Positions 8,339 to 16,739 of a stretch of 64,000 bases of DNA are shown in pieces; the stretch's first letter is position 1, and each line of letters opens with the position of its first letter. The notes under the pieces were generated by a model. The model saw only the letters and a program-made list of their open reading frames with translations. It was not told where the DNA came from and searched no databases. Origin of the DNA: Persicimonas caeni (GTDB lineage Bacteria; Myxococcota_A; Bradymonadia; Bradymonadales; Bradymonadaceae). The position numbers and the translations under genes are program-made. The stretch lies in NCBI RefSeq assembly GCF_006517175.1, contig NZ_CP041186.1:124001-188000 (forward strand), in the 5' to 3' direction.

Positions 8339-9745
8339 ATGGGGAAAGCGATTGAACCCTGCATCTATCCCGTCAAAGCCACCAAGCGCTACCCTGCGGG
8401 CTTCCGCGTGCGGAAGGTCGTTGTAGATCAATGGGGAGAGCAACGGCAGATCACCGAGATCATTCGCCCGATCGACGAATCGAGCGAAGCGAAGGCTGAA
8501 GCGCTCGAGCAGGCGCGCGCCCTGGTTAAGACGCTCGAGCGCGACAAGAGAACCGGCCGAATCTTTCGACGCTTCGACGATCCTGTGAAGCGAGATCTCC
8601 CCAACGTCGGCTACGGAATCAACTGGAGCGAGTACACCCCCGAAGAGGCACTCGCGCTCAACCGCGAGCTCAAGGAAGAAGCGCTCGAGTATCAGAAGGA
8701 CGCTGGCTCCGCCACAATGCGTGAGTTCGCCGAGGAGACGTTTCTGCCTTGGTACGAGGCCAACACCTCCAAGTCGAACTTCCAGAAGAAGCGCGCGGCT
8801 TGGAAGGCTGTTCTCGCGTATGACAAGGCCACCGCCGCCGGTCTCGGCCACCGCAAGTTATCGAGCCTCCGTCCGTCGGAGATCGACGATTTCGTGTCGT
8901 GGCTGGCCGGCCGCCAGAAGAAGGACGGCTCGTCGTACTACTCCAAGTCATCAATCAAAGGCTACTTCGCCGTGGTGCGATCACTGGTCAAGCAGTGGGC
9001 CGCCGACGAAGGCAAGGCCAACCCAGCTGATCCCGCGAAGCTCAAGACAGACCCTGCCAAGATCAAGGGCCGAAACAAAACCGAGAAGGTCGCTGGCGAG
9101 GGGCAACTCGCAAAGCTCGAGAAAGGCATCGAACTCGCGATCAGCAAGTCCCAGAAGCGCTATCTCTACTGCCGCGTCATCCTTCGGTATCTGCACCGGG
9201 TTCTGACGGGGACCGGGATGCGCGTGTCCGAGGCCCTTTTCCTCCGAACCGAGCATGTGGATTGGGACGGCGGCACCATCACGATTGAAGGCGCGGCTGT
9301 CGATGGGGTCCCCGGCCCAACCAAGACAGGCAAGAAATTAGGCGACCCCGCCAAGGGGGTGCGAGTCATTCCGATGTCTGAGGCCGTGGCCAGCACGCTT
9401 CGCGAGTGGCTCGACCTACGAGAGCAGTACGACTACCCCAGCGCAGACGAGTGCCCCACTATCTTTTGCACGATCGACGGCGGCTACTATACTGACGACC
9501 AGGTGCGTGACTACTACAAGCGCGCTCGCAAGATGTTCAACAAGCACACCGGCGGCGACCGACTTGAGAAGGCCATCACGCCCCATGACCTGCGTCACAC
9601 GTTCAACGACCGCCTGAGAAAAGCTGGCGTGCCATCTGAGGTAAGGGAGGCCATCCTTGGCCACGCCGATGGCGAGACTAACCGCGGATATACAAATCCC
9701 AAGGCGCTCGAAGGCCGTGATGCCATTGAAGCCGTCACGAGTTAA
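8339..9745 (+). CDS. int: Phage integrase, tyrosine recombinase
   Basis: This 468-aa tyrosine recombinase has a SAM-like core-binding domain in the middle and a C-terminal catalytic domain. The catalytic residues are readable: Arg in GTGMRVSEALFLR, the HDLRHTF box (His and Arg), a GHAD motif His, and the nucleophile Tyr in NRGYTNPK. I use the ATG at 8339, which has a GAGGG site 6-7 bases upstream; an in-frame TTG at 8315 would add eight residues. It sits 180 bases from the tRNA-Pro att core and should catalyse integration and excision there. No separate excisionase was identified. Confidence 0.93.
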   Translation: MGKAIEPCIYPVKATKRYPAGFRVRKVVVDQWGEQRQITEIIRPIDESSEAKAEALEQARALVKTLERDKRTGRIFRRFDDPVKRDLPNVGYGINWSEYTPEEALALNRELKEEALEYQKDAGSATMREFAEETFLPWYEANTSKSNFQKKRAAWKAVLAYDKATAAGLGHRKLSSLRPSEIDDFVSWLAGRQKKDGSSYYSKSSIKGYFAVVRSLVKQWAADEGKANPADPAKLKTDPAKIKGRNKTEKVAGEGQLAKLEKGIELAISKSQKRYLYCRVILRYLHRVLTGTGMRVSEALFLRTEHVDWDGGTITIEGAAVDGVPGPTKTGKKLGDPAKGVRVIPMSEAVASTLREWLDLREQYDYPSADECPTIFCTIDGGYYTDDQVRDYYKRARKMFNKHTGGDRLEKAITPHDLRHTFNDRLRKAGVPSEVREAILGHADGETNRGYTNPKALEGRDAIEAVTS

Positions 9746-9763
9746 GGGCCAGGACGAAGAGAA

Positions 9764-10744
9764 ATGGAAACCTGCGCTTTCTGTCAGAAACGGCGATCTC
9801 TTGAGGAGAGCCACATCATCCCGAAAGCGGTCGGCCGCGCAGCCAAGAGGCGACTACTGGAGGAGCACCCGACATTTGTGACAACCTCGGGTGAACGAAA
9901 TGTTCAGGACATCGACAAGCTCGACTTGCTGTGCCGGGAATGTGAGCGGCTACATGCAGAGCTCGGCGATGATCCGTTTCTACGATATTTGTTCCATCCA
10001 TTTTTTGGGCAACCAGTTGGCCTATCGGCGCAAGAGAACAGCGAAAGGCTCGCCTTCATCAAGTACGGGGAGTGGCTGCGTCGTTTTGCCGCGTCGGTTT
10101 CTTGGCGAGTGATCGCCGCTGCGTCCAAGAGAGGGGAGCTCAGTGATGAATTCGGCCCTGCCGATCTGCGCCGAATCGGACGTGCGAAGCAAGTCTGGAA
10201 GCAGTACCTCAACGGCAGGCGAGATGATGTCGGCCCGTTCCATCACTACGCCCTCCCGCTGCATGTCGTCTTTGAATGGGAGCTGCTGGACGTTCAGCCT
10301 TCGAGCTACCTCAACCGGTTCTTGGGATTGAGCTTTCACACAGCGGTGAAGAGAGTCGCCGGCACTCTGTGCACCTATGTAAAGATGCCCCGCTTTATCT
10401 TCATCGGCAAAATTCATCCCACTTCCGCCACAGCGATTGACGTCTGCCCGCGAATACATGCAGACGGTACGCTGCGACTCGACGGGTGGCACACTCTACC
10501 CGAGGCATTGCTTCGCTACCTGAATGAGCAAGCAGAATGGCATAGTCAGGCCCACGATAATCCGCCTGAGTACTTCCGCGAGAAGAGCAAAGCTAACGCG
10601 CAAAGAGTTCTAAGAAAACGCACCCGCGATGAGATCTTCGACTCGGACGAAATTCGCCTGTTCGCCATGGATGAAGAGCTTCAACGGAACTGGACCAAAG
10701 CAAGTCCCCTTGGTTTGCAATCGGCTTCTGGGTCAGACCAGTAG
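9764..10744 (+). CDS. HNH-like zinc-binding protein (ESHIIPKA motif)
   Basis: The protein is 326 aa. Its N-terminus has CxxC (CAFC), then ESHIIPKA, then a second Cys pair (LLCREC) near residue 60. This is the pattern of a family of HNH-fold proteins in which SHIIPK supplies the catalytic His and the Cys pairs bind zinc. The remaining 250 residues are of unknown fold, with aromatic-rich stretches. It follows int in the same direction after 18 bases and converges on the KH gene with a 12-base overlap. It may be a nuclease used in phage exclusion or genome processing. The nuclease role is inferred from the motif only. Confidence 0.6.
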   Translation: METCAFCQKRRSLEESHIIPKAVGRAAKRRLLEEHPTFVTTSGERNVQDIDKLDLLCRECERLHAELGDDPFLRYLFHPFFGQPVGLSAQENSERLAFIKYGEWLRRFAASVSWRVIAAASKRGELSDEFGPADLRRIGRAKQVWKQYLNGRRDDVGPFHHYALPLHVVFEWELLDVQPSSYLNRFLGLSFHTAVKRVAGTLCTYVKMPRFIFIGKIHPTSATAIDVCPRIHADGTLRLDGWHTLPEALLRYLNEQAEWHSQAHDNPPEYFREKSKANAQRVLRKRTRDEIFDSDEIRLFAMDEELQRNWTKASPLGLQSASGSDQ

Positions 10745-11155
10745 TTCGACGCGACAACGAACCGAGTGCTTACCGGCCAACGCGCCGGCGAGAGCCTTGA
10801 GCGCCTCAATGACTCGTCCGCCCTTCCCCACCAGTTTCGGAGCGTCATCCGGGTGACATGTGATCTCGATGAGGTGAGTGTCCGATGTCGATACGAGCGC
10901 GACGTCGATGGCGTCGGGCTTCGAGACGAGACTCCGCACCCATAGCTCGATCGAGGCGCGAATCGTCTCAGCGGCAAGCTGGTCGGGCCGCAGCGCCTCT
11001 TTGTTTGTGCGATCATGCCTGTTGAAGAGAGCGAAGAGCACCTCGTCGAATTCTCGGCTGGCTTGAAGCCGGAGTTGGTCAAAGCGGTCCTGCCGGTCAA
11101 CGTGGCGGTCCAGTTTGTCGAGGTGGCGTTCGATTCGTTCGTCGGTCGTCGTCAT
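10733..11155 (-). CDS. KH-domain RNA-binding protein (KhpA-like), phage-encoded
   Basis: The protein is 140 aa. An N-terminal charged helical region is followed by a C-terminal KH-type domain ending HPDDAPKLVGKGGRVIEALKALAGALAG. It contains the GxxG loop (GKGG) that grips single-stranded RNA, and resembles KhpA of cellular bacteria. KhpA is usually about 76 aa, so this version carries an extra N-terminal half. I choose the ATG at 11155 because AGGA lies 7 bases upstream. The 14-bp palindromic operator at 11182-11195 is just upstream, so the gene may be transcribed separately from the rest of the early operon. Confidence 0.75.
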   Translation of the reverse strand: MTTTDERIERHLDKLDRHVDRQDRFDQLRLQASREFDEVLFALFNRHDRTNKEALRPDQLAAETIRASIELWVRSLVSKPDAIDVALVSTSDTHLIEITCHPDDAPKLVGKGGRVIEALKALAGALAGKHSVRCRVELLV

Positions 11156-11181
11156 CGTCGTGTCCTGGTCGTTATCGTGGT

Positions 11182-11195
11182 TGCAATCGGTTGCA
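11182..11195. promoter_or_regulatory. Palindromic operator candidate TGCAATCGGTTGCA
   Basis: It lies 27 bases upstream of the KH-protein start. The same 14-bp palindrome, with A or G in the centre, occurs at 15182, 32695, 41902 and 49361. Here it is followed by a further half site (GTTGCAAT). Confidence 0.7.
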
Positions 11196-11300
11196 GTTGC
11201 AATAAGGGAAGGGGCGCCCGCCGAGGTTGGAGACCGATTCGGCCTCCCGGGCGCCCCCTTCACTTCTATCTGGTGAAGATCGGGGGGCGCGAATCCGGGC

Positions 11301-11825
11301 TCATTCTCCCCCCCACGTCTTGCCACGCAACGCCCGACTCATGGTCGAGCTGTCCACGCCGGCCGCGCGTGCGAGTTGGTTTACCGAGTAGCCCCTCGCG
11401 CGCCGGAGGCAGCGCATCGTGCTTACGACGCTCTGTGTGAGCTTGCCGCGCCTGCGATTCCTGTAGGCATCCCGCAAGTTGTCACCACGAGTACCGTACT
11501 CAAGGTTCTCGAGTCGGTTGTCGGCGGGGTTGTCGTTCGCGTGCAGAACGATTTGATCGTCTGGCCGCGGCCCTACGAATGCTTCCATGACGATTTCGTG
11601 CACTCTCGCGCGCGCTTTTCGGCCATCATGGCGAAGGGTTACCTGCGGATAGCCGTGCCCGTCGGTCCCCGTTCCGACCCATTGACTGCGGTGGGTCGAC
11701 CACAAGCGGCCCTCCGAAGTGATGTAGTAGATCCCCTCGAATCCAGGCACGTGACGCACCTGTTCGCCCGGCTGGAGCTTGGCGGCGAGAGTCTTAGGGA
11801 GAGTGCTTCTGGAAAGATCATTCAT
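11301..11825 (-). CDS. HNH homing-type endonuclease with NUMOD4 domain and C-terminal HTH
   Basis: The protein is 174 aa. The NUMOD4 motif (VPGFEGIYYITSEGRLWS) is at residues about 26-43. An HNH module follows (VHEIVMEAFVG ... VLHANDNPADNRLENLEYGTRGDN). The C-terminal helix-turn-helix is RGYSVNQLARAAGVDSSTMSRALRG. This is the standard layout of free-standing phage homing endonucleases. Its start overlaps the previous gene's end by 8 bases and has a GGAG site. Confidence 0.88.
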   Translation of the reverse strand: MNDLSRSTLPKTLAAKLQPGEQVRHVPGFEGIYYITSEGRLWSTHRSQWVGTGTDGHGYPQVTLRHDGRKARARVHEIVMEAFVGPRPDDQIVLHANDNPADNRLENLEYGTRGDNLRDAYRNRRRGKLTQSVVSTMRCLRRARGYSVNQLARAAGVDSSTMSRALRGKTWGGE

Positions 11826-12150
11826 CGTCGTACTCCTCGTTGAAGAGCGCCTGCAGTTCGTTATCGTCGAGCCCGTACTGGCGGCGCAGATACCAGCGCA
11901 GCTCGTTGTCTTCGTCGTTCTTCCGCTCGTTGTCGTTATCGAAGGCCTCTCGCACCATCACCGAAACTCGTCGCCGCGTGCGCTGCCCGTGCCTGTAGAG
12001 CTCGACGGTGCGGTGGCCGTGCTCTGTCCAGACCGCCTTCCGCTGCCACTCACCACTCTTGATCGACCAGACCGCGCCGTCGGTGCAGATGGCATAGTCT
12101 CCGCCGTGCACGAGTCGGCACTCCGCCGATGTCGGTGGGAAATCCTTCAC
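11818..12150 (-). CDS. NUMOD4-like small protein without HNH
   Basis: The protein is about 110 aa. The middle (GGDYAICTDGAVWSIKSGEWQ ... GHRTVELYRHGQRTRRRV) matches NUMOD4-type DNA-binding modules, but no HNH residues follow; the C-terminus is acidic. The start is the GTG at 12150: it overlaps the upstream TAG by one base (TAGTG) and follows a GGGGG site. A homolog with the same layout lies at 46667-47050 in the neighbouring element. It may be a DNA-binding regulator derived from a homing endonuclease. Confidence 0.65.
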   Translation of the reverse strand: MKDFPPTSAECRLVHGGDYAICTDGAVWSIKSGEWQRKAVWTEHGHRTVELYRHGQRTRRRVSVMVREAFDNDNERKNDEDNELRWYLRRQYGLDDNELQALFNEEYDDE

Positions 12151-12647
12151 TAGCGCCCCCCTTCGTCTAGGTGATGCGAGTCCATCATGCCGCGGCGCGC
12201 GAGCACCCAAGCGAGCACGTCCCGGCACTCAATGATCCAGTCGGACATTGTGCTCGTGCTGACACCCTCGTCTTCGGCAAGGTGGGTCTGAGGCACACCT
12301 TGGAGATCATGCTGGCCCCAGCGCCAAAGACGGTGCTCGTCGACGTGCTCGGCGGCGTCGAGAAGAACGGCGCGTACCGTAGCGAGGTGGTCCACCACTA
12401 CGGGCTCGTAGGCCCCGACCGGCGGCATCGAAGTGTCAACGCGCGTCCCGAGCCGTTCGAGCTCTAGAAAAGCGGCCGTAGGCGAGGATACGCCGGGCAC
12501 CTGCCATCGATCGGCCGCGTAACGGGCGAAAGCCGCGAATTCTTCGACCGACTGGAAGCGCGGCCGACGGCGGTAGATAGCCCGCTCGACCCGCCTCATG
12601 TCCACATGGGCATGATCGACTGCGGAGGTGTCGTCTTGGTATCTCAC
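12150..12647 (-). CDS. Phage HTH protein, possible transcription regulator
   Basis: The protein is 165 aa. The N-terminus is rich in Arg and aromatic residues. The C-terminal part holds a helix-turn-helix (THLAEDEGVSTSTMSDWI), as in sigma-like or resolvase-like DNA binders. A diverged relative with the same length and C-terminal HTH (WSLWSNVDVLDATQSKVARALDIS) is at 48385-48894. It overlaps the upstream gene by 4 bases (ATGA) and the downstream gene by one base. I do not recognise a named family; a late-gene activator role would fit its position in the early operon but is a guess. Confidence 0.6.
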   Translation of the reverse strand: MRYQDDTSAVDHAHVDMRRVERAIYRRRPRFQSVEEFAAFARYAADRWQVPGVSSPTAAFLELERLGTRVDTSMPPVGAYEPVVVDHLATVRAVLLDAAEHVDEHRLWRWGQHDLQGVPQTHLAEDEGVSTSTMSDWIIECRDVLAWVLARRGMMDSHHLDEGGR

Positions 12648-12925
12648 GACTCCACCTCATCGTTGTCGAGGAGGGATAGGTCGAGGCCACATCCCTTGAG
12701 CAGGTGGCGACGATCCGCGCGGAAGTTGCCCGTGCGATCGTACTGAAGCGGGCGGCGGGCAGCCCGGTTGTCCTCGAGCTTTCGCTCAAGCCGCTTGGGC
12801 ATGCGCACGGCGCCTTTGCGGACAAGCTCGTCCCACTCCGCGTAGAGTTCGCGACGCTCACCCTCGAGTTCGAGCAAGCGCCGGTCTTCGGCAGATATTC
12901 TCGGTCGTTGGTCGTTTTCAGACAT
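12644..12925 (-). CDS. Small charged helical phage protein, unknown function
   Basis: The protein is 93 aa, rich in Arg, Glu and Leu, and probably fully helical (EDRRLLELEGERRELYAEW). I place the start at 12925, because AGGAG lies 6 bases before that ATG; the ATG two codons earlier directly abuts the AGGAG. It overlaps the next gene by ATGA. No family was recognised. The 184 bases upstream, up to the replication gene, show no gene. Confidence 0.55.
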   Translation of the reverse strand: MSENDQRPRISAEDRRLLELEGERRELYAEWDELVRKGAVRMPKRLERKLEDNRAARRPLQYDRTGNFRADRRHLLKGCGLDLSLLDNDEVES

Positions 12926-13109
12926 GGTCATCTCCTATTTCCTTTTCGTCAGCTTCGACGATCCGGGAGGAGCGACCACGGTTGGGCGGGGCCGGAATCC
13001 TTACGCGCCGTTCTGGGGCCTCGGTCCCAGAGTGGAATCGGCGCGCTGGATCAATGTTCTACAGCTATTCTGACATGGTTAGATCTCGAATCAAGGCCTT
13101 TTTCGAGAA

Positions 13110-14498
13110 TCAATTCCAGTCGATTTCGTCGGGCGTCGCATCCGGGTGCTCGCCCCGGTTGACCGCCCGGCGGCGGCGTCTTTCGCGCCGGCTCGGCGGC
13201 GTTATCCGGCCGGTCTCGGCCCACCTAGATACCAGGGTGGCTCGCCATACAAGAAGATTTGCGTCTACACTTTTGTCAGCCCCCAAAAATCCAGTGGTGT
13301 AGTGGTGCTCGAGCACCGCCGTGAGCATGCTTACGGCGGCGTCGACGCCGCCGAGCAGCTCGATCGCTTCCGCTATCTCTTCGCGATACTTTGGCTTCGG
13401 TGGGCCCTGCATCTGGAAGACGCCGGTGGCCGGCCATTCGGCGCGCAGCCTCGAGTCGAGCTCGGCGGCCGGGTCCGCCGCGGGGGCGGGGGTTTGGGGG
13501 TGGGGGCCAAGACTCGCCTTCGACGCGATCTCGCTACGCTCGATCTCATCTTCGGCTTGGACCCTATGGTCGGGGGGGAGGGGGTCGTCAGAGGGCGAGT
13601 CGCCAGCGTGCGAGGCGTGAGGCGAAGCCGAGCGGCGACGCCGCTGGTGGGTGGGTGGTGAATCCTCATGGGGACCCTCATAAAGGCCATCATCGAGATC
13701 CTCATGTAGGAGACCGACAGATTCTGCCACCACCCCGTCAGATTTTGCCACCATACCGACAGATTCTGCCACCACCCCGTCAGATTTTGCCACCAGCATT
13801 TTGACGCTTGTCAGATCGGCAATCTCGAGCTCGTCGAGGCGTATTGACCAGCAGCCGGAAGCTGGCTTCACGAGGATGCCGGTATCGACCAGATCAGCGA
13901 GTGATCCGTCGATAGAGGGCCTCGACCACGGCAGCTTTCGAGCAAGCGCCCTCCGGCTGTCCCACGTCACGAGCCAGCCGGAGACCCGGTCCTGGTCCCT
14001 ACGCTGGCATATGCCCCAGAAGATTTCTTGGAGGATGACGGCCTTTCGCAGTCCTTTGGACCCGCCGCCCATGGCATCGACAAGGGACGGGAGGATGGGG
14101 ATGGAGGGAGCGTCGAGGACGAGGGGGGCGCGCGGCTGAACGCCGCCGACGAGCTCGTCGAGCGCCTCGTAGTCCACTCTGTACCACACCGTACGGTCGC
14201 GCGACCGGCGGTTGTATTCGCCGACGACCAGCACGCCGGCCTCGCGGAGCGACCGCGCCAGACGCTCGTTCGTCCGCTCTGACCAAAGCCCGATGTCGTC
14301 GGCCCACTGGGCGTGGGTCCGATAGGTCCACCAGGAGCCATCCTGCTGGGCATGGCTGGTCCGGGCCAGCCGATTTTTGCGCGCGTAGTAGTGCACTTGC
14401 TGGAGGAAAATGGCCTCTTTGCGGCCCAAGGCGTCGGCCAGCTTGGGGATGAGCATGCCGCAGGGGGCTTCGTCGACGATCCGTGCCTTACGAGTCAT
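13110..14498 (-). CDS. Phage replication organizer / initiator-like protein
   Basis: The protein is 462 aa from the ATG at 14498, which has a strong AAGGGGGG site; a longer open frame upstream is a shadow of the preceding gene. The N-terminal 220 residues form two winged-helix-like units typical of phage replisome organizers, with GSWWTYRTHAQWADDIGLWSERT and DRTVWYRVDYEALDEL. A linker with 7-residue repeats and a Pro/Ser-rich stretch follows. A C-terminal helical domain then ends in an Arg-rich tail. It probably loads the host helicase at the phage origin. Its start overlaps the previous gene by 11 bases. No phage helicase or primase is nearby. Confidence 0.7.
   Translation of the reverse strand: MTRKARIVDEAPCGMLIPKLADALGRKEAIFLQQVHYYARKNRLARTSHAQQDGSWWTYRTHAQWADDIGLWSERTNERLARSLREAGVLVVGEYNRRSRDRTVWYRVDYEALDELVGGVQPRAPLVLDAPSIPILPSLVDAMGGGSKGLRKAVILQEIFWGICQRRDQDRVSGWLVTWDSRRALARKLPWSRPSIDGSLADLVDTGILVKPASGCWSIRLDELEIADLTSVKMLVAKSDGVVAESVGMVAKSDGVVAESVGLLHEDLDDGLYEGPHEDSPPTHQRRRRSASPHASHAGDSPSDDPLPPDHRVQAEDEIERSEIASKASLGPHPQTPAPAADPAAELDSRLRAEWPATGVFQMQGPPKPKYREEIAEAIELLGGVDAAVSMLTAVLEHHYTTGFLGADKSVDANLLVWRATLVSRWAETGRITPPSRRERRRRRAVNRGEHPDATPDEIDWN
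13714..13797 (-). repeat. 21-bp in-frame tandem repeat (x4) inside the replication gene
   Basis: Four 21-bp units in alternating pairs (42-bp period, two copies) encode the heptads VAKSDGV / VAESVGM in the linker. Such repeats in initiator genes can double as origin iterons; here this is only a possibility. Confidence 0.8.
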
Positions 14499-14904
14499 GG
14501 CGCCCCCCTTCGATGACTTCGAGGTCGACGCCGGCTCGGTGCTCCGACCGACGCTTGAGGGCACGCGGCCCCGTCTCCTCGGCGAGGATGCGATCGAGGC
14601 GACGAGCCTCTTGCTCGCGCCGCTCGATGAGGACGCTCGACAGGGATGATGCCCTCTGCAGTGCGTCTTGCGCGGACAGGTGCGGCCAGAAGGCGACGCG
14701 CCAGTCGCCGTCGTCATCCTTGAAGACCCGGAAGCCGGCCGCTTCCATGGTGAGCTTTTGACTGCTCCAGGCCGACCAAAAAAGCGTGTTGGGGGGCGCG
14801 TAGTACACCTCGCGCGGACCCTGCTTGGTGTCCACGCCTTGGGGCGCGCCGAAGTCGAGATTGAACAGGTAGCCGGTACGGCTACTCGATGGGTGGTCAG
14901 ACAT
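14488..14904 (-). CDS. First gene of the phage early operon, unknown function
   Basis: The protein is 138 aa. It starts MSDHPSSSRTGYLFNLDFGAP and has the stretch FRVFKDDDGDWRVAFWPHL, followed by an Arg/Glu-rich helix (ERREQEARRLDRILAEE). No family was recognised. It is the promoter-proximal gene of the minus-strand operon 14904 to 10733 and overlaps the replication gene by 11 bases, suggesting coupled translation. Confidence 0.6.
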   Translation of the reverse strand: MSDHPSSSRTGYLFNLDFGAPQGVDTKQGPREVYYAPPNTLFWSAWSSQKLTMEAAGFRVFKDDDGDWRVAFWPHLSAQDALQRASSLSSVLIERREQEARRLDRILAEETGPRALKRRSEHRAGVDLEVIEGGRHDS

Positions 14905-15020
14905 AGCGAATCCTCAATCAACGATAACGAGTTGACTGAGAATCTGCCGTCTGGGATGATGTGGGCGAGCGAGGGGCGTCTCGCTCAAATCACCGAGAAG
15001 GCGAATTCTCGGTATTTTTC

Positions 15021-15052
15021 GCCCGGCCAGCCTCTAACTGGTCGGGCTTTTT
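15021..15052 (+). terminator. Plus-strand intrinsic terminator in an apparently gene-free gap
   Basis: GCCCGGCCAG pairs with CTGGTCGGGC (one G-T pair, 6-7 base loop), followed by TTTTTCC. No plus-strand gene ends here, so it may close a small RNA made from the 14905-15020 region, opposite the early-operon leader. The rest of 14905-15197 shows no gene. Confidence 0.6.
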
Positions 15053-15181
15053 CCTTCTTGCCGGATTCACCAACCTACCTCGAAAAGCGGTTGGGGTCGC
15101 TGCCCCTCAGATGCGGGAGAGTCCGGCGCAAGAACGAGTTTATCGCCTGACGATCGCGATGCAACCCCATTTTTTAACGAT

Positions 15182-15195
15182 TGCAATCGGTTGCA
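15182..15195. promoter_or_regulatory. Palindromic operator candidate TGCAATCGGTTGCA
   Basis: Identical to the site at 11182. It is 280 bases upstream of the early-operon start (14904) and just after the stop of the lipoprotein gene. It may control early-operon transcription. Confidence 0.65.
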
Positions 15196-15197
15196 GT

Positions 15198-16370
15198 TCA
15201 GGGACTGAATTCAGCCTGTCCCTGTATCTTCTCGCCGGTCAGCGCTTTGAAGGTAACAAGTAGGCGCATGGGTCCGACGCGCCCTCCGTACTTCACCTCT
15301 CTTGCCTGCTCGGCGCCCATGAACGGGAGGTTGTAGTAGAACTTGCCGAACGGCACATGAGTCAGAAACGCCACGGTCTTCTCTCTTCGCAGACCAACCC
15401 TGCCAGCCTTGTAGTCGCCCTCGCGCACCCACTTTCGCGCAATGGCGTGATACCGGCCATATACCTCTAGGCCGAACTCAACCCGGCCCGGCACCTTCAC
15501 GAACTCACCGTCATCGTCGACCAGGCTGAAGTACATCTCATAGCCGGACGCGTCTCTCGTCGTGGCAAAGTGCTTGACCCGCGCCGGCCGCACTGAGGCT
15601 AGCGCGGCGTCCAGCTTGCCCTCGAGCTCGGTGCACCCTTCGTGTCCCGGCTTCTTCTCTTGGCAGTCTCGAATAGCTCGGTACGCCTTGACGTATCGGC
15701 CCGCCGACAAGTGCGCCGTGGCATCCGTCATCTTCTCGTTGGCCTTCTCGAGAGCCTTCTCTTTCGCTTCGGACAGTCCCGTTCTCACGTTGGCCGCGAG
15801 TTCGTGATCCGGGTAGGTTCGGAGCCACTGCTCATACGCGCTTGGGGTGCCGCGAAATCGCGCCAAGTTGGCGGCTGTCTCGGCCGGCAGCTTCACACTG
15901 GCGGGAGAGCAGCTCGACTCCCCCCTGCACTCTACCGATGCGAAAACAGAATCGATCGGAAACTCATCTTCCCCGAATTTCTGAAAGCCAAACAGGGCTT
16001 CACCGTCCTCGTCTAGCGTCCCAAGGAAGCGGTGACTGGTCCCCCCGCTCTTCACCACAAGATACAGATCACCAGCAGGCTCGGTGCCACAGTCGACTTC
16101 ACCCACTGACTCGCTGAAGTGGTCTTTTTGGCTTCCGTTGACTGTCTCGACGTGCCGTATCTTCTCGCACCTTAGAATTCGACTGCCTTTGACCTGAACC
16201 GTGTGTTTGTCGAATGCCATCGACAGTTCCACCCGGCCCTTTTGGCGGTCTAGTGGCTTCTCCTCAAAGGTGACATTCTGCTGCGTCATCGGCCGCGGCT
16301 GACTTGCGCAACTTGCCACACCGACAATCAGTACGATCACAGTGGTCCAGGTCTTCGCGCGTTCTCGCAT
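15198..16370 (-). CDS. Lipoprotein, prophage accessory (moron-type) gene
   Basis: The protein is 390 aa from the ATG at 16370, which has GGAGG 6-7 bases upstream; longer frames lack such a site. The N-terminus MRERAKTWTTVIVLIVG...ASC is a lipoprotein signal with a Cys lipobox. A beta-rich N-half is followed by a helical TPR-like part (about 180-270; ATAHLSAGRYVKAYRAIRDCQEKKPGHEGC). The C-terminal beta region has no recognised family. An exported protein within a prophage, transcribed away from the XRE gene, looks like a lysogenic-conversion gene. An analogous exported protein, not obviously homologous, lies at 47196-48236. Confidence 0.65.
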   Translation of the reverse strand: MRERAKTWTTVIVLIVGVASCASQPRPMTQQNVTFEEKPLDRQKGRVELSMAFDKHTVQVKGSRILRCEKIRHVETVNGSQKDHFSESVGEVDCGTEPAGDLYLVVKSGGTSHRFLGTLDEDGEALFGFQKFGEDEFPIDSVFASVECRGESSCSPASVKLPAETAANLARFRGTPSAYEQWLRTYPDHELAANVRTGLSEAKEKALEKANEKMTDATAHLSAGRYVKAYRAIRDCQEKKPGHEGCTELEGKLDAALASVRPARVKHFATTRDASGYEMYFSLVDDDGEFVKVPGRVEFGLEVYGRYHAIARKWVREGDYKAGRVGLRREKTVAFLTHVPFGKFYYNLPFMGAEQAREVKYGGRVGPMRLLVTFKALTGEKIQGQAEFSP

Positions 16371-16411
16371 TTTCTCCCTCCGCATCTTGTCGTTTTTGGT
16401 TACCGGCCCAA

Positions 16412-16429
16412 TGTACCAAATCTGATACA
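16412..16429. promoter_or_regulatory. Inverted repeat in the divergent lipoprotein/XRE promoter region
   Basis: TGTACCAAATCTGATACA reads as TGTAYCA-N4-TGRTACA, a near-perfect palindrome 68 bases before the XRE start and 41 bases before the lipoprotein start. This is a typical place for an autoregulatory XRE operator. Confidence 0.6.
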
Positions 16430-16497
16430 TACGTCCAGGCAACACCGCCCTACTCTCCCGCTCACGAGTTCGTATCACGATCACTCGCGCGGGAACG

Positions 16498-16728
16498 ATG
16501 GCCGAAGATGTAGGCATAAAGGGGCGGAAGCTAGTCGCGGACAACGTCCGTCGGTTACGGAAGGAGAAGGGCCTGTCTCAGCAGGAGCTCGCCGAGCGCG
16601 CAGACATGCACCGCACCCACCTGGTGAAATTCGAGAACTACCACGTGAGCCCGTCGATCGACGTGCTGTTTCGGTTGGCCCACGCTCTTGGAGTACAGCC
16701 AGCTGCCTTACTCTCGAAAGACGACTGA
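16498..16728 (+). CDS. XRE-family transcriptional regulator
   Basis: The protein is 76 aa and consists almost entirely of one HTH_XRE (Cro/C1-type) domain: VRRLRKEKGLSQQELAERADMHRTHLVKFENYHVSPSIDVLFRLAHALG. Without a peptidase or dimerization domain it resembles restriction-modification C proteins or small phage repressors. It is divergent from the lipoprotein gene, sharing a palindrome, and converges on the nuclease-like gene. It may control the accessory genes or the prophage itself; the 14-bp phage palindrome has a different sequence from the local one. Confidence 0.85.
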   Translation: MAEDVGIKGRKLVADNVRRLRKEKGLSQQELAERADMHRTHLVKFENYHVSPSIDVLFRLAHALGVQPAALLSKDD

Positions 16729-16739
16729 CGCGTCCGAGT

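Noticed and set aside
14499-14921. N-terminal extension of the replication protein to 603 aa
   Set aside because: The extension is the shadow of the 14488-14904 gene and is low-complexity Ser/Arg/Pro. The ATG at 14498 has a strong ribosome site.
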